This document shows, piece after piece, positions 43,458-55,343 of a stretch of DNA of 64,000 nucleotides (the first letter of the stretch is position 1; the number at the start of each line of letters is the position of its first letter). Location of the stretch: positions 62,001 through 126,000 of the forward strand of contig JANTQF010000026.1 in NCBI GenBank assembly GCA_032988165.1, written 5' to 3'. The position numbers were made by a program, and so were the translations under genes. The notes under the pieces are model-generated. The model was given only the letters and a program-made list of their open reading frames with translations, searched no databases and had not been told where the DNA came from. Origin of the DNA: Emmonsiellopsis sp. PD_33 (taxonomy: Eukaryota > Ascomycota > Eurotiomycetes > Onygenales > Ajellomycetaceae).

Positions 43458-46400
43458 CTAGATCTTCTCGAGAGTCTGCCGTAAAATTGTCTGGACCTGA
43501 CTAGATCGTTCGGCTGCAAGCCATTGTTCTACCTGCTGCCGTTGTGCGTTGGGCACTTCCATTGTGATTCCTTTGCAGACCGTTATGTACGCCAGTGCTG
43601 CTTGCGCACGTTGAAGCCGCGTGGTTTCAATGGAGAGATCGAGATCGCGGAAGAGCAGTTGATCCGACAGAGAATGTAACGCAGCGGAGAAGTTGGGATT
43701 TAGCTCGTCGGCTTTTGGTGCTCTGCCGAGTTTTTCAAACACGAGTTTTGACCCGACATACATGACGCTATATATAGGCTTGCCGCCGTTAGTTACAGCT
43801 TTGTCAACGACCGAGATGATTTGGGTCAGATGCTGGGCCAAGACTGTCTCCCAAGTTAGCGCTCACTTGAACATACTTCTTGCTCCAATCGGGGCATGCA
43901 TACCTGTGACGGGAACCGAAGCATTGAGGCAATTGAAAATGCACTCAACTCCTGCTGCAAGGGTTTGAGATTCGATCCTAGAGGTTCATTGTCAGACTAA
44001 TGATAATGGACGTTTATGTTCGTTTGCTTTTACTCACTTTGAAGCCAGCTTGTCGCCTGAGTCGACATCCATTTTGTCCTTGTCATCGTCAATTAGGTCT
44101 TCCACCACTTGCGACACAATTTTCATGGCGTCGGGCATAAGATCCAAATCGTCTCGATCTTTGGCAAATTCACCAAGCGACTTGAGCGCATGAGGTCTGT
44201 ATACTGCATTATTCCTCTTGGCTTCTCGGATAACGATGGTCTAAATTTGGAACGATTAGGGTTAATGCATATAAGGGAGCAGGATGAATCACTAACCTTT
44301 ATTTGGTCACGAACATCGCTCTTTTCTCCCCAGAACGACTTCGATTTTCGCGAAAATTTAATAAATCCTTCCAGCACCGTCTCCTTGCCCTCCCAAGTCT
44401 TCCCTGCTACAGCCTTTTCGATAATCGGCCAAATACGCGCTGATATACCGGACTCGATATTGTCGTCTAGAGCTGAAACGGCTTTGGCGACGGCAAGGGC
44501 GGAGGTGTGCTTGATAGCCCACCGTGGCGACTCAAGATGGCTAGAAACGATATCCAGAATTTCCTGAAGATACAACGAGACAGCGCGAGAGCCGCTGACA
44601 TTATCGTTCCAGGTCTTGACAAAAAGCTCCCTAACCTGTTCCTCCGTGTCATGCATACCGACGAAGATGAACGGTAGGAAAGCGGCCGAAAATCCCGAGA
44701 TGCGGTCACTAGCCAGTTTCGAAATGGACTGTAATATTTCTCCAGATATAACACGATTAGACGTCTCCTCCGCATCAAAGTACAACGACTTCGCAAAATC
44801 GATCGTCTTCAACACCTGTTGATCGGTCGCAAGTCGCATGAGGTATCCCATAGCCGAGCTATATGAAGCACTCACGGTATCGTTTCGATCGAGAACATAT
44901 TTGCGCATCAGTTGGATGAAGCGGTCGGCATGTGGGCGGAATAGAAAATGTTTTGAACTGAGGATGACAAGGACACGGCTGACACCGACTTTGGACGGTA
45001 GGCCGATTGCCGAGCGCAGGACGTCTTCCAGCTTATTCGCAACTTCCTTCATGCTCTCCTCGTCTAGGGATTCTAAGAGATAAAGTTCAATGGCTTCCAT
45101 CATTGGAGACGTGCGGATTGCTGATAATCTCATCTTATCGATCTCCTGCCCCGTCAAGCCATACTTGTCGGCATTTAAGTGGATATAATTGACTGATTGG
45201 GGCTCAAGCGAGCTCAAGGACGCGAGGAACCTTTCTAGTATCTGAGGGACAAACGGGCGTAATGTCTGCGCCGGACTTTTCTTGATAATTTTCGTTAATG
45301 TCGTTATCGCGTAAACTTGGACGTCTTCCGCTGCTGACTCCATTCCTTCGTGGCTCAACAGAAACGGCACGATATGGTTCAACATCGTCTTCGCTCGTTT
45401 TGAATTAGGGTCCCCAGCTTCCAACGCCCGAATGACGATATTGGTGAGAACTTGGCACAACCGTAATGCAGCCTGACGAACGGTAGCCTTGATATCGTCC
45501 AACACCTTGAATGCCTTGGTAAGGATATCACTTAGATATTTATCATACTTTTCAACAGGTCTTCCCTGAACAAGGTCGGCAATCGCTGCACAGCTAGCTT
45601 GTCTAACTCTCCACTCCCTACCGGCCATGATGCTTTTGAGCAGATCATCCATAATGGCATCGAAATTCAAGTCGAGTACTGCATTTGAATCCTTGACTAG
45701 AGAGTTCCAGATATCATTCATTGACCGTTGTACATTAGTATTTGGGTCGAATCTGTATCGATATAGTTTGGGGTATAGCTTGGGATTTTGCGAGAGGTAT
45801 CCGTTCACACTTGAGTCGGAGAGCACATTGCTTAGCCCAAACCTACCAAAGGCCGCACGACTTGACCAGATGGCATTATTGGAGGCTAGAGACATAAAGC
45901 GATAAACGAGACTTGGATCACCAACTTCAGACGCGAGACCAACGATATCCTTGTAAGTGGTGATGGAACCGTCGCCTGTGGGTAACGCACCGGGCTCGAA
46001 CAACTCCGTATCTGTAGAAATCTTTCCGCCGCCTAGATTAGAATCTTCCATGGTAAAAGAGCGAACCAAATCGCGGACGAGGTCATCCTTGAGATCCTGA
46101 CTGCCCATCTCGTACACCAAACTCAAACCTCTGGAGCCCGTCTCCTGTACCACCTCATCTCGATCTGATAATAGCCACACAAAAGTAGCCTGGCACTTCC
46201 GCAACCGATCTTGGACCTCAGGGAAGTGCCCGCAGTATTGAATCAAACATAGAAGCCAGATAACGGACGCCTTTCTCAGTGACGGTTTGGAAGCCTTGCA
46301 GTCGACGATAATTTTATCAAGCATGCTCGCGAGGATATGTGAAGGGATATCGGATTGTGGCCATTCTGCATCGACATCAAACGCGGCGATTAGTGATTTC

Positions 46401-49225
46401 GACGACCACCCAGCCGCGACTGTACACAAGGCCTCTCCAACAGCAAACTGTACCTCCGGTCGTCGAACTTCGTGGAGATCGTATAGGGAGTTTAGTAAAT
46501 GGTTAAAGGAGGACGTCTCCGATTCGTCTTTGGGGAGAACGAGCGAGAGGCGGCCTAAACTCAATGTTGCCGCTTCTTTCTCCTTCTTCGCTTCGGCGAG
46601 AAGAGTGTCGGTTATTTTCTTTATTGTCGGAGTAGATCCATCACCGGGCAAGGCTGCGGGATCCAAAATCGATGCAAGACTGAGTTGCCCAATAGAAATT
46701 TGAGCAGCCTCTTTGAGCATCAGGTCTCTCGAATTGTCTACTATATCCAGCACTGTTCGAATGAGTCTGGAAATCTTGGCTTCTGGAACCACGTCCAGTC
46801 GTCCTCTAAAGCACAGACGTGAAAGCAGATATGTGAGCGCTAACAAGGATCCTCTGCACTGATTCAAAGCTTGACCGACTGCATTCGTCCAATCCTCTAC
46901 TAACCGGATGAAACCATCGAACAAATGCTCAACCTGAGTTGTAGAGAGGGCTGGATGGGAAGCTAAAATTCCAAAAGCCTGTGCTGCTATATCCTGGGTA
47001 GCTACGTTATTCGACAGTATGGAATCTTTGACTGACGACGCGTGAGTAGCAATCGGGGCAAGAAGTTCGTTGGATGCTAAAGCGCAAATTTCGACAAAAT
47101 GGACACCGCAGCGGCCCAAGCCTTGGCCATCTTTCCAAAGAAGCCCGGCGAGCGATGCCTTCAAAAACTCAAGAGCAGAGTTATGGTCGCATTGCCGAAG
47201 ATACGATTTTAGCGCAGATCTGCCATCCTCCGTCGAGATGATGGCATCGAGACGATGTTCCCAATCCGGTTCCACGCTCAACGCGGACCCAGAGGATTGA
47301 AGCGATTCACAAAGTAAAATATTGCGAACAAAGGCAATGGCGTGCGCAAAGGAGTTGATATAAGTTCCAGAAAATCTCGTGGGGATCGAGATTGTTCCAT
47401 CATCCATCGTGATATCCTCGCCTGGATTGCCGAATAACGAGCGTGCGAGCTCCTCGAACTGAGGGAATCGATATCGAGGGTCAATATCCGATTCCGTGGA
47501 TGTCGACGAAATCCAGCTCCCATCCTTTGGCGGGTTAAGCATTCTGTACCAATACGGATCGAGACCTTTCTGGCCCTCCTCCACAAGCTCCGATTTCTCG
47601 CCTGGCTCTCCGCCAGCGGCCATGAGATCGATCCATCGACCCTGTACATCCCAAAAAGGCAAACAACGATTGGCAAATCTCACAGCAACATAGCGTGTAC
47701 TCCTCACAATGTTAAACCCAGAATTCGAGTCTTCTGTACCGGGTTTGGCATTCATATGGTGAATTAAAAGCGGGCGTAGTTCGTTTTGGAGATACTCATC
47801 TGAATTATTCGCAAGGGCATTCAAAATACTTCCGAGGGCTTGTTCGATGCTGACAAATATTTGGCCACTTGAAGTATCTGAACTCAACGAAGTGAACATC
47901 CATCGGAGAATGTCAAGGTCGAATATCCTTTCCTCATCCGTTCGTGAGCGACGGTCTATTTTCGGACTTAGCACACCAATCGTTTCGTACGCCAGGCTTC
48001 GAAGACTAAGTTCTGCAGGACTCAGTTTCTGGGCGCTAGCGCTGGGATCAGGCCATCCCTGGTACGAAACAAATTCCCGCAAGCCCTGTACAGCTCGAGG
48101 CGCAATGACTTTCAAATCGGCAGATGAGCCCATCCGAGCAATCCACGTAACAAACGTAAATATCTGGCTTCGGAGTTTTGAAGCCTCAAGACCCTTTGCA
48201 GCCATTTCATCATATGATAGAAGCCCCTCATCAAGAAGTCGATTTATACGCTCTACTTCTGTTGTGGCTTTCACTGATTTGCTTAGGAACCCAAGTATTT
48301 TCGCCTGTAGCGCCGGACGGGCAGGTGGGGCGCCTTCAGGGCCTTTCGTCCCAAAGTAGAGCGTAAATAGTTGATCAACAACCTCTGAGTCCTCCAGATC
48401 TGGCTGGAATCGTTTTAATATATCATCACCAATATCTGCAAGACGACTGTTCGGATCAGCAGAGGCAATGACAGCAGCAATAAAGCGTTCAGAGTCGTAG
48501 AATGCCCCGCTGGCCAGGAATTTCGCAACAGAAACCTTGGTCTCGATCAGGTTAAGTCCACCAGCTGAAGCTGGATTCCATGTTTCCTCAGGTGGCGCAT
48601 CCCTATTCACAAATCTATATTCTGAAGGCGTAAGAGCGGGACATTTGGTCGCGTCCTTGCCGCCAGGTACCAAAAGAATGACTTTTGAAAACCACTTCGT
48701 TAAGAAGGCGGCATCTTCCGTTGATATGCCTAGTTTGGCTCTGAGAGCTAGGTCCTCCTCGCTACCCCTTTGTGGCAGCTTTAATAGTGGTAATAATCTC
48801 AACACTAGATTGAACACACTCGCACCCTGTGAAGATGCTGCCACTGGGCCGCCAATTTCGGCAATCCCCTGGATCAGCGTCGGCAAAAGCTCAATGCGCT
48901 CATGGGAGCTAATTCTGTCAAGACCCTGCTTGATATAAACGAGATCAAAATGTCTAACCAGCGGCGATTTAACATCTTTGAACTGCTTCAACAGTGCCGC
49001 AACAGGAAGCGTAATCGAGGGTGGTTGAATGCGTGTATTTATATGTTGGCAGACGGATATGACTTTGTTGCGCACCGCAAGGCTTTCAGAGGCTAGCTTG
49101 AGGAGGAGCGGAGAGAGGTATGTTTGGAGAAGAGATTGAAGCTTGGAATCGCTGTCGGCAAGGGCGATTCTGAGCTCGACTTTGGATATCAGACTTAGCT
49201 CTCTGGCTTCGTCTGGTTTAGACAT
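43458..49225 (-). CDS. ecm29: Ecm29, proteasome scaffold and adaptor
   Basis: Exons 49225-44297, 44240-44038, 43977-43904 and 43843-43458 give 1863 aa, close to yeast Ecm29 (1868). Ecm29 is a HEAT-repeat protein that clamps the 19S regulator to the 20S core and monitors faulty proteasomes. The N terminus MSKPDEARELSLISKVELRI with the following LVYIKQGLDRISSHERIELL matches the family. Helical repeats run throughout, for example WRVRQASCAAIADLVQGRPV and YAITTLTKIIKKSPAQTLRP. The last exons add EAKRNNAVYRPHALKSLGEF and a C-terminal helical segment ending ILRQTLEKI. Only the last 13% of the protein is interrupted by introns. Confidence 0.95.
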
Positions 49226-49603
49226 GATATTGGAGGGTCGGCAGGGTTGTTAAACTGGGTGCAAAAAGGCAAAATCAAAGTGCAGGAGGAAAGCAAGTGA
49301 GAAAAGAACCATAAAACGTGATATTAAAGGGGAAACGAAGATCATGTACCTAATCCTAGCTGTAGGCAATCATGGTGGCGTGGACAGTCTGACGGAGGCC
49401 GACGATGCCTTTTGATGCGTTGACAAGTGGATCTTTCAACGTGATTGGTGAATCCACAACGGAGGGGAATATTAAATATCCGAGCACCATGCTGATTGGT
49501 CATCCTTGACCACCGCCAAGGCTTTGTCCATCATGAAGCGGATAGAAGGCACAGGAAAGACAACAGAGATAAGGCAAGTACCAGAAGCTTCGGTTTTAAA
49601 TTA
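49226..49603. promoter_or_regulatory. ecm29 promoter region with two CCAAT boxes
   Basis: Between the ecm29 start and the transposon. Two inverted CCAAT boxes (ATTGG on the plus strand) lie at 49444-49448 and 49495-49499, about 220 and 270 bp upstream of the ATG. That is the usual distance for HAP/CBC sites in Aspergillus-type promoters. The retrotransposon begins 379 bp upstream of the start codon. Confidence 0.45.
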
Positions 49604-49910
49604 TGAGAGATTCATACATAGTGAGGAAAAATAGAGTTGATTGATTCATCTATCTAAGGTGGTGGATTTTACCACTATATATAGCTTCTTTCATGTGATT
49701 GCCTAAGATCAAAATAATGAAAACTCCTTACAAAACAGGTGTAGAAAATAATAGGGACAATCAAAAGATATCACCATTGAGCAGGGACAAAGAAAAATCT
49801 ATTAATACAGAAGTTAAAGACTGAGAGATCAGGATCAACAGATTGCATTCTGCAGGTGTTTCTGCAGGCACATGCAGGTGCAGACAAATACCTCTAGGCA
49901 GAATCTTACA
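49604..49910 (-). repeat. 307-bp LTR, 3' LTR of the Copia element
   Basis: Direct repeat of 54735-55041, same length and no gaps, with about two dozen differences that are all transitions. Read on the minus strand it begins TG and ends CA. Just inside it on the minus strand is AAGAGGG, a short polypurine tract. Contains no CG dinucleotide that I can see. Confidence 0.9.
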
Positions 49911-49956
49911 TACCCTCTTAGTGAATATAGTGGGCATAGAGTGCTAATTCAATAAC

Positions 49957-50217
49957 CTATTTCAGTAGATGAGTACTTATATTAATGAGATTAATCTGCT
50001 GTAGGAACTCTTCATGAGTGGCATAGATGAGTATTTTAATGAATCTATTAGCAGGCATAACCTTCATACTAACCCAGTATATTCTGAGGTGGCTAGCTTG
50101 AACTTTCTGGTGTAGCCAGTGATGATAAATATCAACATGACAGAGCTTAGTGATGAGATAGGAGAAGTCATTAATGAGTAGATATATTACCTGATAGTTA
50201 TCATTAAATATAATCAA
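49957..50217 (-). pseudogene. RNase H remnant of the Copia element
   Basis: The frame contains LCHVDIYHHWLHQKVQ followed by a segment ending MPANRFIKIL. These positions match the end of Copia RNase H, where a conserved HxD-type helix precedes the last domain and the polypurine tract. The upstream part is broken. Confidence 0.8.
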
Positions 50218-50799
50218 TTCACACTGGGGGTTAAATCCTATTTGATTAAAGACTTGTTTCCACTAATATACCTCCCTAGCTGTGTTGGATAGAGCTAAAA
50301 GCTCTGACTCAGTAGAAGATGTGCTGATAGTCTGTTGTTTTACTAACTTCTAATTGAATATTCCCTTAAATAATGAGAATATCATACTATAAGTACTTCA
50401 CTGAGTGATAATATCATCTATAAATATAGCATCAGTGTAGATATAGAATACTAAATCATTCTTATTATTGAGATCTAAAGCTCAATATTTAATTACTAGG
50501 TAGTGTATTTGATATCTATATGCTATAAGGTAATCAATGAGATTCTCATACTGAGGCCTAGACTGAACCATATAGTTAGCAAGCATACTAATACTGAAGG
50601 CCATGTCAGACTGAGTGCTCATGAAGGAATATATAATTAATCTCATTTAATATTAGTAGGTGTGAATCTCTTGTGGAGACAGAGAACTCTTATAAGGGAG
50701 AATGTATTAAGAAGGTAAGAGAGTATAATAGAGTTAATGATATTTAAGTTCAAATTTTACTGCTATTTTAATCATATAGCTGTCCTGATACAACTAAAG

Positions 50800-51100
50800 T
50801 TTCTTCACTGAGTAGTCATGAATGACTTAAATTCCTAGAAACTAATTGAGTTCTCTCATATTGTATAGTTTATATTTCACATTTAGAGCCCAGGAAAACA
50901 CTTCAAATTTTACTCTATCTCAGCAGTGATAGAGGACTGCAAAATTGTTAATATAGAAAAAGACTGTTATATTATCTCTAATAAAAAGGCATGATTTCTT
51001 AGAGACTTACTTGAGATCAAATTCCTTCAAGAAATTTGATAATTCTTCATTTCATAGAAAAAGCACTTCAAGAAGGCTATATAGAGCTCAGAGTAGGAGT
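50800..51100 (-). pseudogene. reverse transcriptase remnant with mutated active site
   Basis: In the frame around 50944-50955 the minus strand reads TVFFYINNFAVLYHC and then a stop. This is the reverse transcriptase catalytic loop, with Asn at both positions where the family has Asp. Each change is a single G to A on the coding strand. The enzyme could not be active. Confidence 0.75.
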
Positions 51101-52650
51101 AATACAGCACTGGAATTTTTATAACTAGAAGATAATTTAATATAAACCTCTATTTTTATGAGAGCATTAAGAAAGGCATTAACAGCATCATATTAGTACA
51201 TCTCAAGATCAAACACTATAGTAATATTCATCAGTAATCAGAACACTTTTATAGTAAGAGTTATGAATTTCATCTCTACAGCTTCATTTTTCTATAGATC
51301 TCCTCTTACAATAAGATGCACTTTAAATTTTATAATAAAGCTATTAGTATTAAATTTATATGTAAAAACCCACATAAAAGGTAGAGGTTTTGCCACAGAA
51401 GACTCTTCTATGCACTTTTAACATTATATATTCTTAAGTGCCTGATATTTGACCTAGGCAGCCTGAATTTAATCATTCTTATACTAATGTCAGAGCACCT
51501 CATTCCAACCTCATAGAGATAGAGGGAGAGTATCATAATGTAAATAATGAGGTGTAGGCTGTTCCATCTAGACTGTAGTAAAAGCTACATAGAATGCTAA
51601 AGAGTTATTAATATTATTAAAAAAAATAATATAATTAGTCTGATCTTAGTTAGGTTTTTACTCTCATCATCCTTTAATTATATTGTTAGTATTAATATTA
51701 CTATATATTTCTCTAGTAGGACTAGTAGGCAAGTCATCTGAGACCAACAGTTATTATTAGAGAGAGTCAAGTAGTTAACTTGATAGATCTTTAGAGGAGT
51801 TATTAAATTCATAATCAGAATCATCAAAATATTGAATTTCAGTAATTAGCATCAAAAATTTGAGGAAACTAGTTATTAGCATAGAAGTTAGTTCTGGGGT
51901 TAGAGAAGCCTAAGAAGATAAATCTGGCATTATTTTTAATGTATTTAAAGATATATTACAAGTAGGTATTAAGTCTTTAAAAGGGATATGAATCTTAATT
52001 TCCTCATTAGAACTTTCATCTGATGGAACATTAAATCTCACCTTTTTAGAAATTTCAACTGAAGGAAGCAAATCTACAGATACTAGTAATATTAGTAATA
52101 ATTATTTTAGTAGATTCTCAGAATTAAAGAAGATATCTTCATCAAAAGTGACATCTCAGGTCTCTATAATTCTTTACTCTCTTGAGAGCTAGATCTAAAA
52201 AATATTATTTAATATATAGCTAACTAGATAACTGATTTTTGCATGTGAGGTGAGTTTTCAGAGCTTTAAGATAATCTTATTGAGGGTGTAGGCCTGGCAT
52301 CTATATGCTCATAGGTCACTAAGGTCCAGATTTATTGGTTTACCAAGGTAGATAGTTAGAGCCTGTATTGGAGATTACCAACCAAGTTGTTAGACTAGAG
52401 TTTAATTTAATAAGTAAATGATGGCCTTATATATCTTAGATTAGAGGTCTTCTGGAAGGTTCATAGCTATTCAAATCATACAGCCTAGAATTATAATTAT
52501 ATCCCCTAAGTGCTCTGTAGTGCTGTTTTACTCTAGCATTCAGGCCAGAGAGCAGTCAAATTGAATACCTATTTTTTCAAGTTAATTGATAAATGCCTGG
52601 GTTAGAGATGTCTCACCATCCATATGAATGATTAGAATATTGAGGTTGTA

Positions 52651-53010
52651 TTAATTTTTAATGGCCTCAATTAATTTTTTAAGAAATCCTTTATATCTAT
52701 CTTTAGTTGAGAATATCTCAGCTCTATAAATATAGATAATTAGTTTATAGACATGAGTGAGGTAGTGATCTCTGTTATAGGCCTTATTAATATATATAAG
52801 ATTGAAATGTATGATCTCAAAAGGCCTATCCCCTCTATTCATTAGTTTTCAGAAGATTTGAATATAAGCTTTTCTCATACTATATACCTCACAGTTTATA
52901 GTTTTCAGGCTGTCTGCCAGACAGGCTTCCACCACATTCTCAGGTAGATGTTCAAGAGCTTTGGGACCAGAATGACCCAGTCATTTATGCCATAAAGTCA
53001 TAGTTGCTAG
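52651..53010 (-). pseudogene. pre-integrase and integrase remnant
   Basis: Minus-strand pieces include LGHSGPKALEHLPENVVEAC (pre-integrase zinc region, after an internal stop) and, further on, GDRPFEIIHFNLIYINKAYN (start of the integrase core). Stops interrupt the frame between and after them. Confidence 0.75.
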
Positions 53011-54369
53011 GATAGAATATCAAGGTAGAGTCCAAAAAGTATATATATCAATATTATCCAACATTACAGGGTTATATTCAAGAATAAATTTTTCATAGTG
53101 ACATTCAAGTAGGAATTAAATATTATCTTCCTTATCAATTAACCTACAGTTCAATTCATCTATCCTAATATTTTATCTGTTGAAAGAAGGTACTGCAGCT
53201 ATATTCATGAAAAAAATAGGAGTATAAATAACATTAAGAAGTATATAAGGTCTATCACTCTGAAGAGTGTGAAGGCATACTAGCATATTACTATAGTTAT
53301 AGATCAGAATTAGGATATCTTTAGCTCATATTATCTCTTTAGTGATAGAGTAAAAATCACAAAAACATTGAAGATCATTATAAACATGTCAACTTGCTTC
53401 ATTATCATATATAAAGCTGTTTTTCAGTAGGTAATATTCAAGCTAAGAAAAATCACTGCTAAGAACTATTAGGGTAGTTACAAACACACCATTAAATGCC
53501 TATCCAGCATCTTTTTCCTGATAATTTGGGTTAGAAGCATCAGTTGTATTTACAGAGTCATTTTTATTAAAGATCTTTAATTTTAATGAATTCTTCAAGT
53601 CTTTCTTCTCACACCATCATTTGATAGAGGCTTCAACTGTTGAACAAGTTCCCTTTCTATTTAGAGTATATTTAATTTTTTTCTCAATCTCTTCATTAGA
53701 ATTAAAGCTTTTGAAATAGACATCAGGGTTGAGATAGTAACATTCCACCCAACAGTGTTTTATACTATAGAAGTACTTTCTCAAGAAATTCAATTAGTTT
53801 CCTTTCTATTTTTAGTGTGAGTCTAATGATTTTCCTGAATCCTTGTCTACAGGACCACCTATAATATTACTTTAATAAGTTGCAAAAATTACTAATATGA
53901 TTATAGAGAGTACTTCTTCAGCATTAGCAGTTCAGAGGTCATTATAGAATCTCTCAATAAGATTATCAACTGAGATTATAAGCTTATCAGCTTTCTTATA
54001 TTTATTGATATTAGATCTCTACATCTTACTCCATTGAGAATCAATCTTATATACTACTTTAAGGAATTTGAAGACCTCTGAACATTCATTCTTATGATCT
54101 TTAACATTATATTCTATTATCTTTTATCTGGCCAGCTGCTATTATCTTATTCAATCAAATGTGTCCTCATTTTATAGATCACAAGAGAGCTTAATATACT
54201 TATTGCTGAGCTCAATTTCTTTATATCAACTGATTAGAGTCTTTTCAGCCTTAAGAATCTGAATCATTTCATAGGGATTAGTGGTCTCCTTAAGAAATTA
54301 TCTCACATCACAGATTATATTCTTTAAGATATATATTCATACTGCTTGAGCAACAGTCCTATATTATTT

Positions 54370-54588
54370 ATAGTCCTTCTTAAGATAGTTATATATGCAC
54401 AGGGAATGGCTTCATTCTTCAAGAGACTAAAAGTCATCTTCTATATAGAGGTTTAGATACCTGAGCAGTTGCACTGGATCATTCTCATCTATATAGATAT
54501 TAAAATTGTATGAATAGATAATGAGCATGACACTCTCAATCCATTTATCTCAGTTACTCATATTATAAAGGATGGTTTTATTTGACAT
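54370..54588 (-). pseudogene. gag-like remnant of the Copia element
   Basis: From the ATG at 54588 the frame begins MSNKTILYNMSN and stops at a TGA where related gag proteins have Trp. It then continues DKWIESVMLIIYSYNFNIYI, the pattern of Copia gag polypeptides. Further stops follow. Confidence 0.75.
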
Positions 54589-54734
54589 CTTTGTGAATGA
54601 GGAGTAGGAGGAGGGCATTTCATATAGGAATGAGATAACAGTAAGAAAATGATAGTATGTTTCAAATAACCAGTGAAATAATATAAGGATGATTCAACCA
54701 GAACATAGCAAAGTGCTAGCCAGGCTCATAACTA

Positions 54735-55041
54735 TGAGAGATTCATATGTAATGAGGAAAAATAGAGTTGATTGATTCATCTATCTAAGGTGGTAGATTT
54801 TACCACTATATATAGCTTCTTTCATGTGATTGCCTGAGATCAAAATAATGAAAACTCCTTACAAAACAGGTGTAGAAAATAATAGGGATGATCAAAAGAT
54901 ATCACCATTGAGTAGGGACAAAGAAAAATCTATTGATGCAGAAGTCAAAGACTGAGAGATCAGGATCAATGGATTGCATTCTGCAGGCATTTCTGCAGGC
55001 GCGCGCAGGCACAGGCAAACGCCTCTAGGCGGAATCTTACA
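54735..55041 (-). repeat. 307-bp LTR, 5' LTR of the Copia element
   Basis: Partner of 49604-49910. Its right edge (about 54998-55035) keeps several CG dinucleotides (GCGCGC, ACGCC, GGCGG) where the other LTR has CA, TG or TA. It therefore preserves part of the pre-mutation sequence. Confidence 0.9.
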
Positions 55042-55343
55042 TAAATAGATGCTAAAAATGATTATAGAAACAAACTGTTTATGTAAGTAAAAAAAATACG
55101 TCAATAAATACAATATTGAGGTGCTGTACAGCCCCTTCCACGCGCGCAGGTTGAGAATATAAGTCTAAAAAGATAGGATAATAACATAGAGGTCGTAAAT
55201 CGCATGGGGAGGCTCCAGCCTGCTTGATCGTTAAGGACGCGGGGACCCGACCCGGACCTATATAAGAAAGAATAACGTCTGTGCACGGATATAGTGCATC
55301 AAATTGCGTATGTAATCGTCGCACGGCCATCATCAATACCACT
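55042..55343. other. short intergenic stretch between transposon and SNF2 gene
   Basis: Unique-looking sequence with normal CG content again; 3' flank of the SNF2/RING gene. No gene seen. Confidence 0.4.

Larger units (their letters stand above)
49604..55041 (-). mobile_element. degenerate Ty1/Copia LTR retrotransposon
   Basis: A 5.4-kb element bounded by two 307-bp LTRs, oriented on the minus strand. Its order fits Copia: gag-like region from an ATG at 54588 downward, a CCHC-like remnant near 53750, pre-integrase and integrase remnants near 52650-53010, reverse transcriptase remnants near 50900-51000 and RNase H remnants at 49957-50217. Every part is broken by stops, several at former Trp or Arg codons. 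It has very low GC and almost no CG dinucleotide between about 49600 and 54990, a pattern of repeat-induced point mutation. No clean 5-bp target duplication is seen, though TAAAT occurs just outside the right end and two bases away on the left. Confidence 0.92.

Noticed and set aside
49604..55041. CRISPR-like or tandem repeat array
   Set aside because: The only repeats are the two terminal 307-bp copies; no short regularly spaced units exist.
49599..55046. TAAAT as target-site duplication of the Copia element
   Set aside because: TAAAT directly follows the right LTR but on the left is separated from the LTR by two bases; the exact flanking five bases differ.
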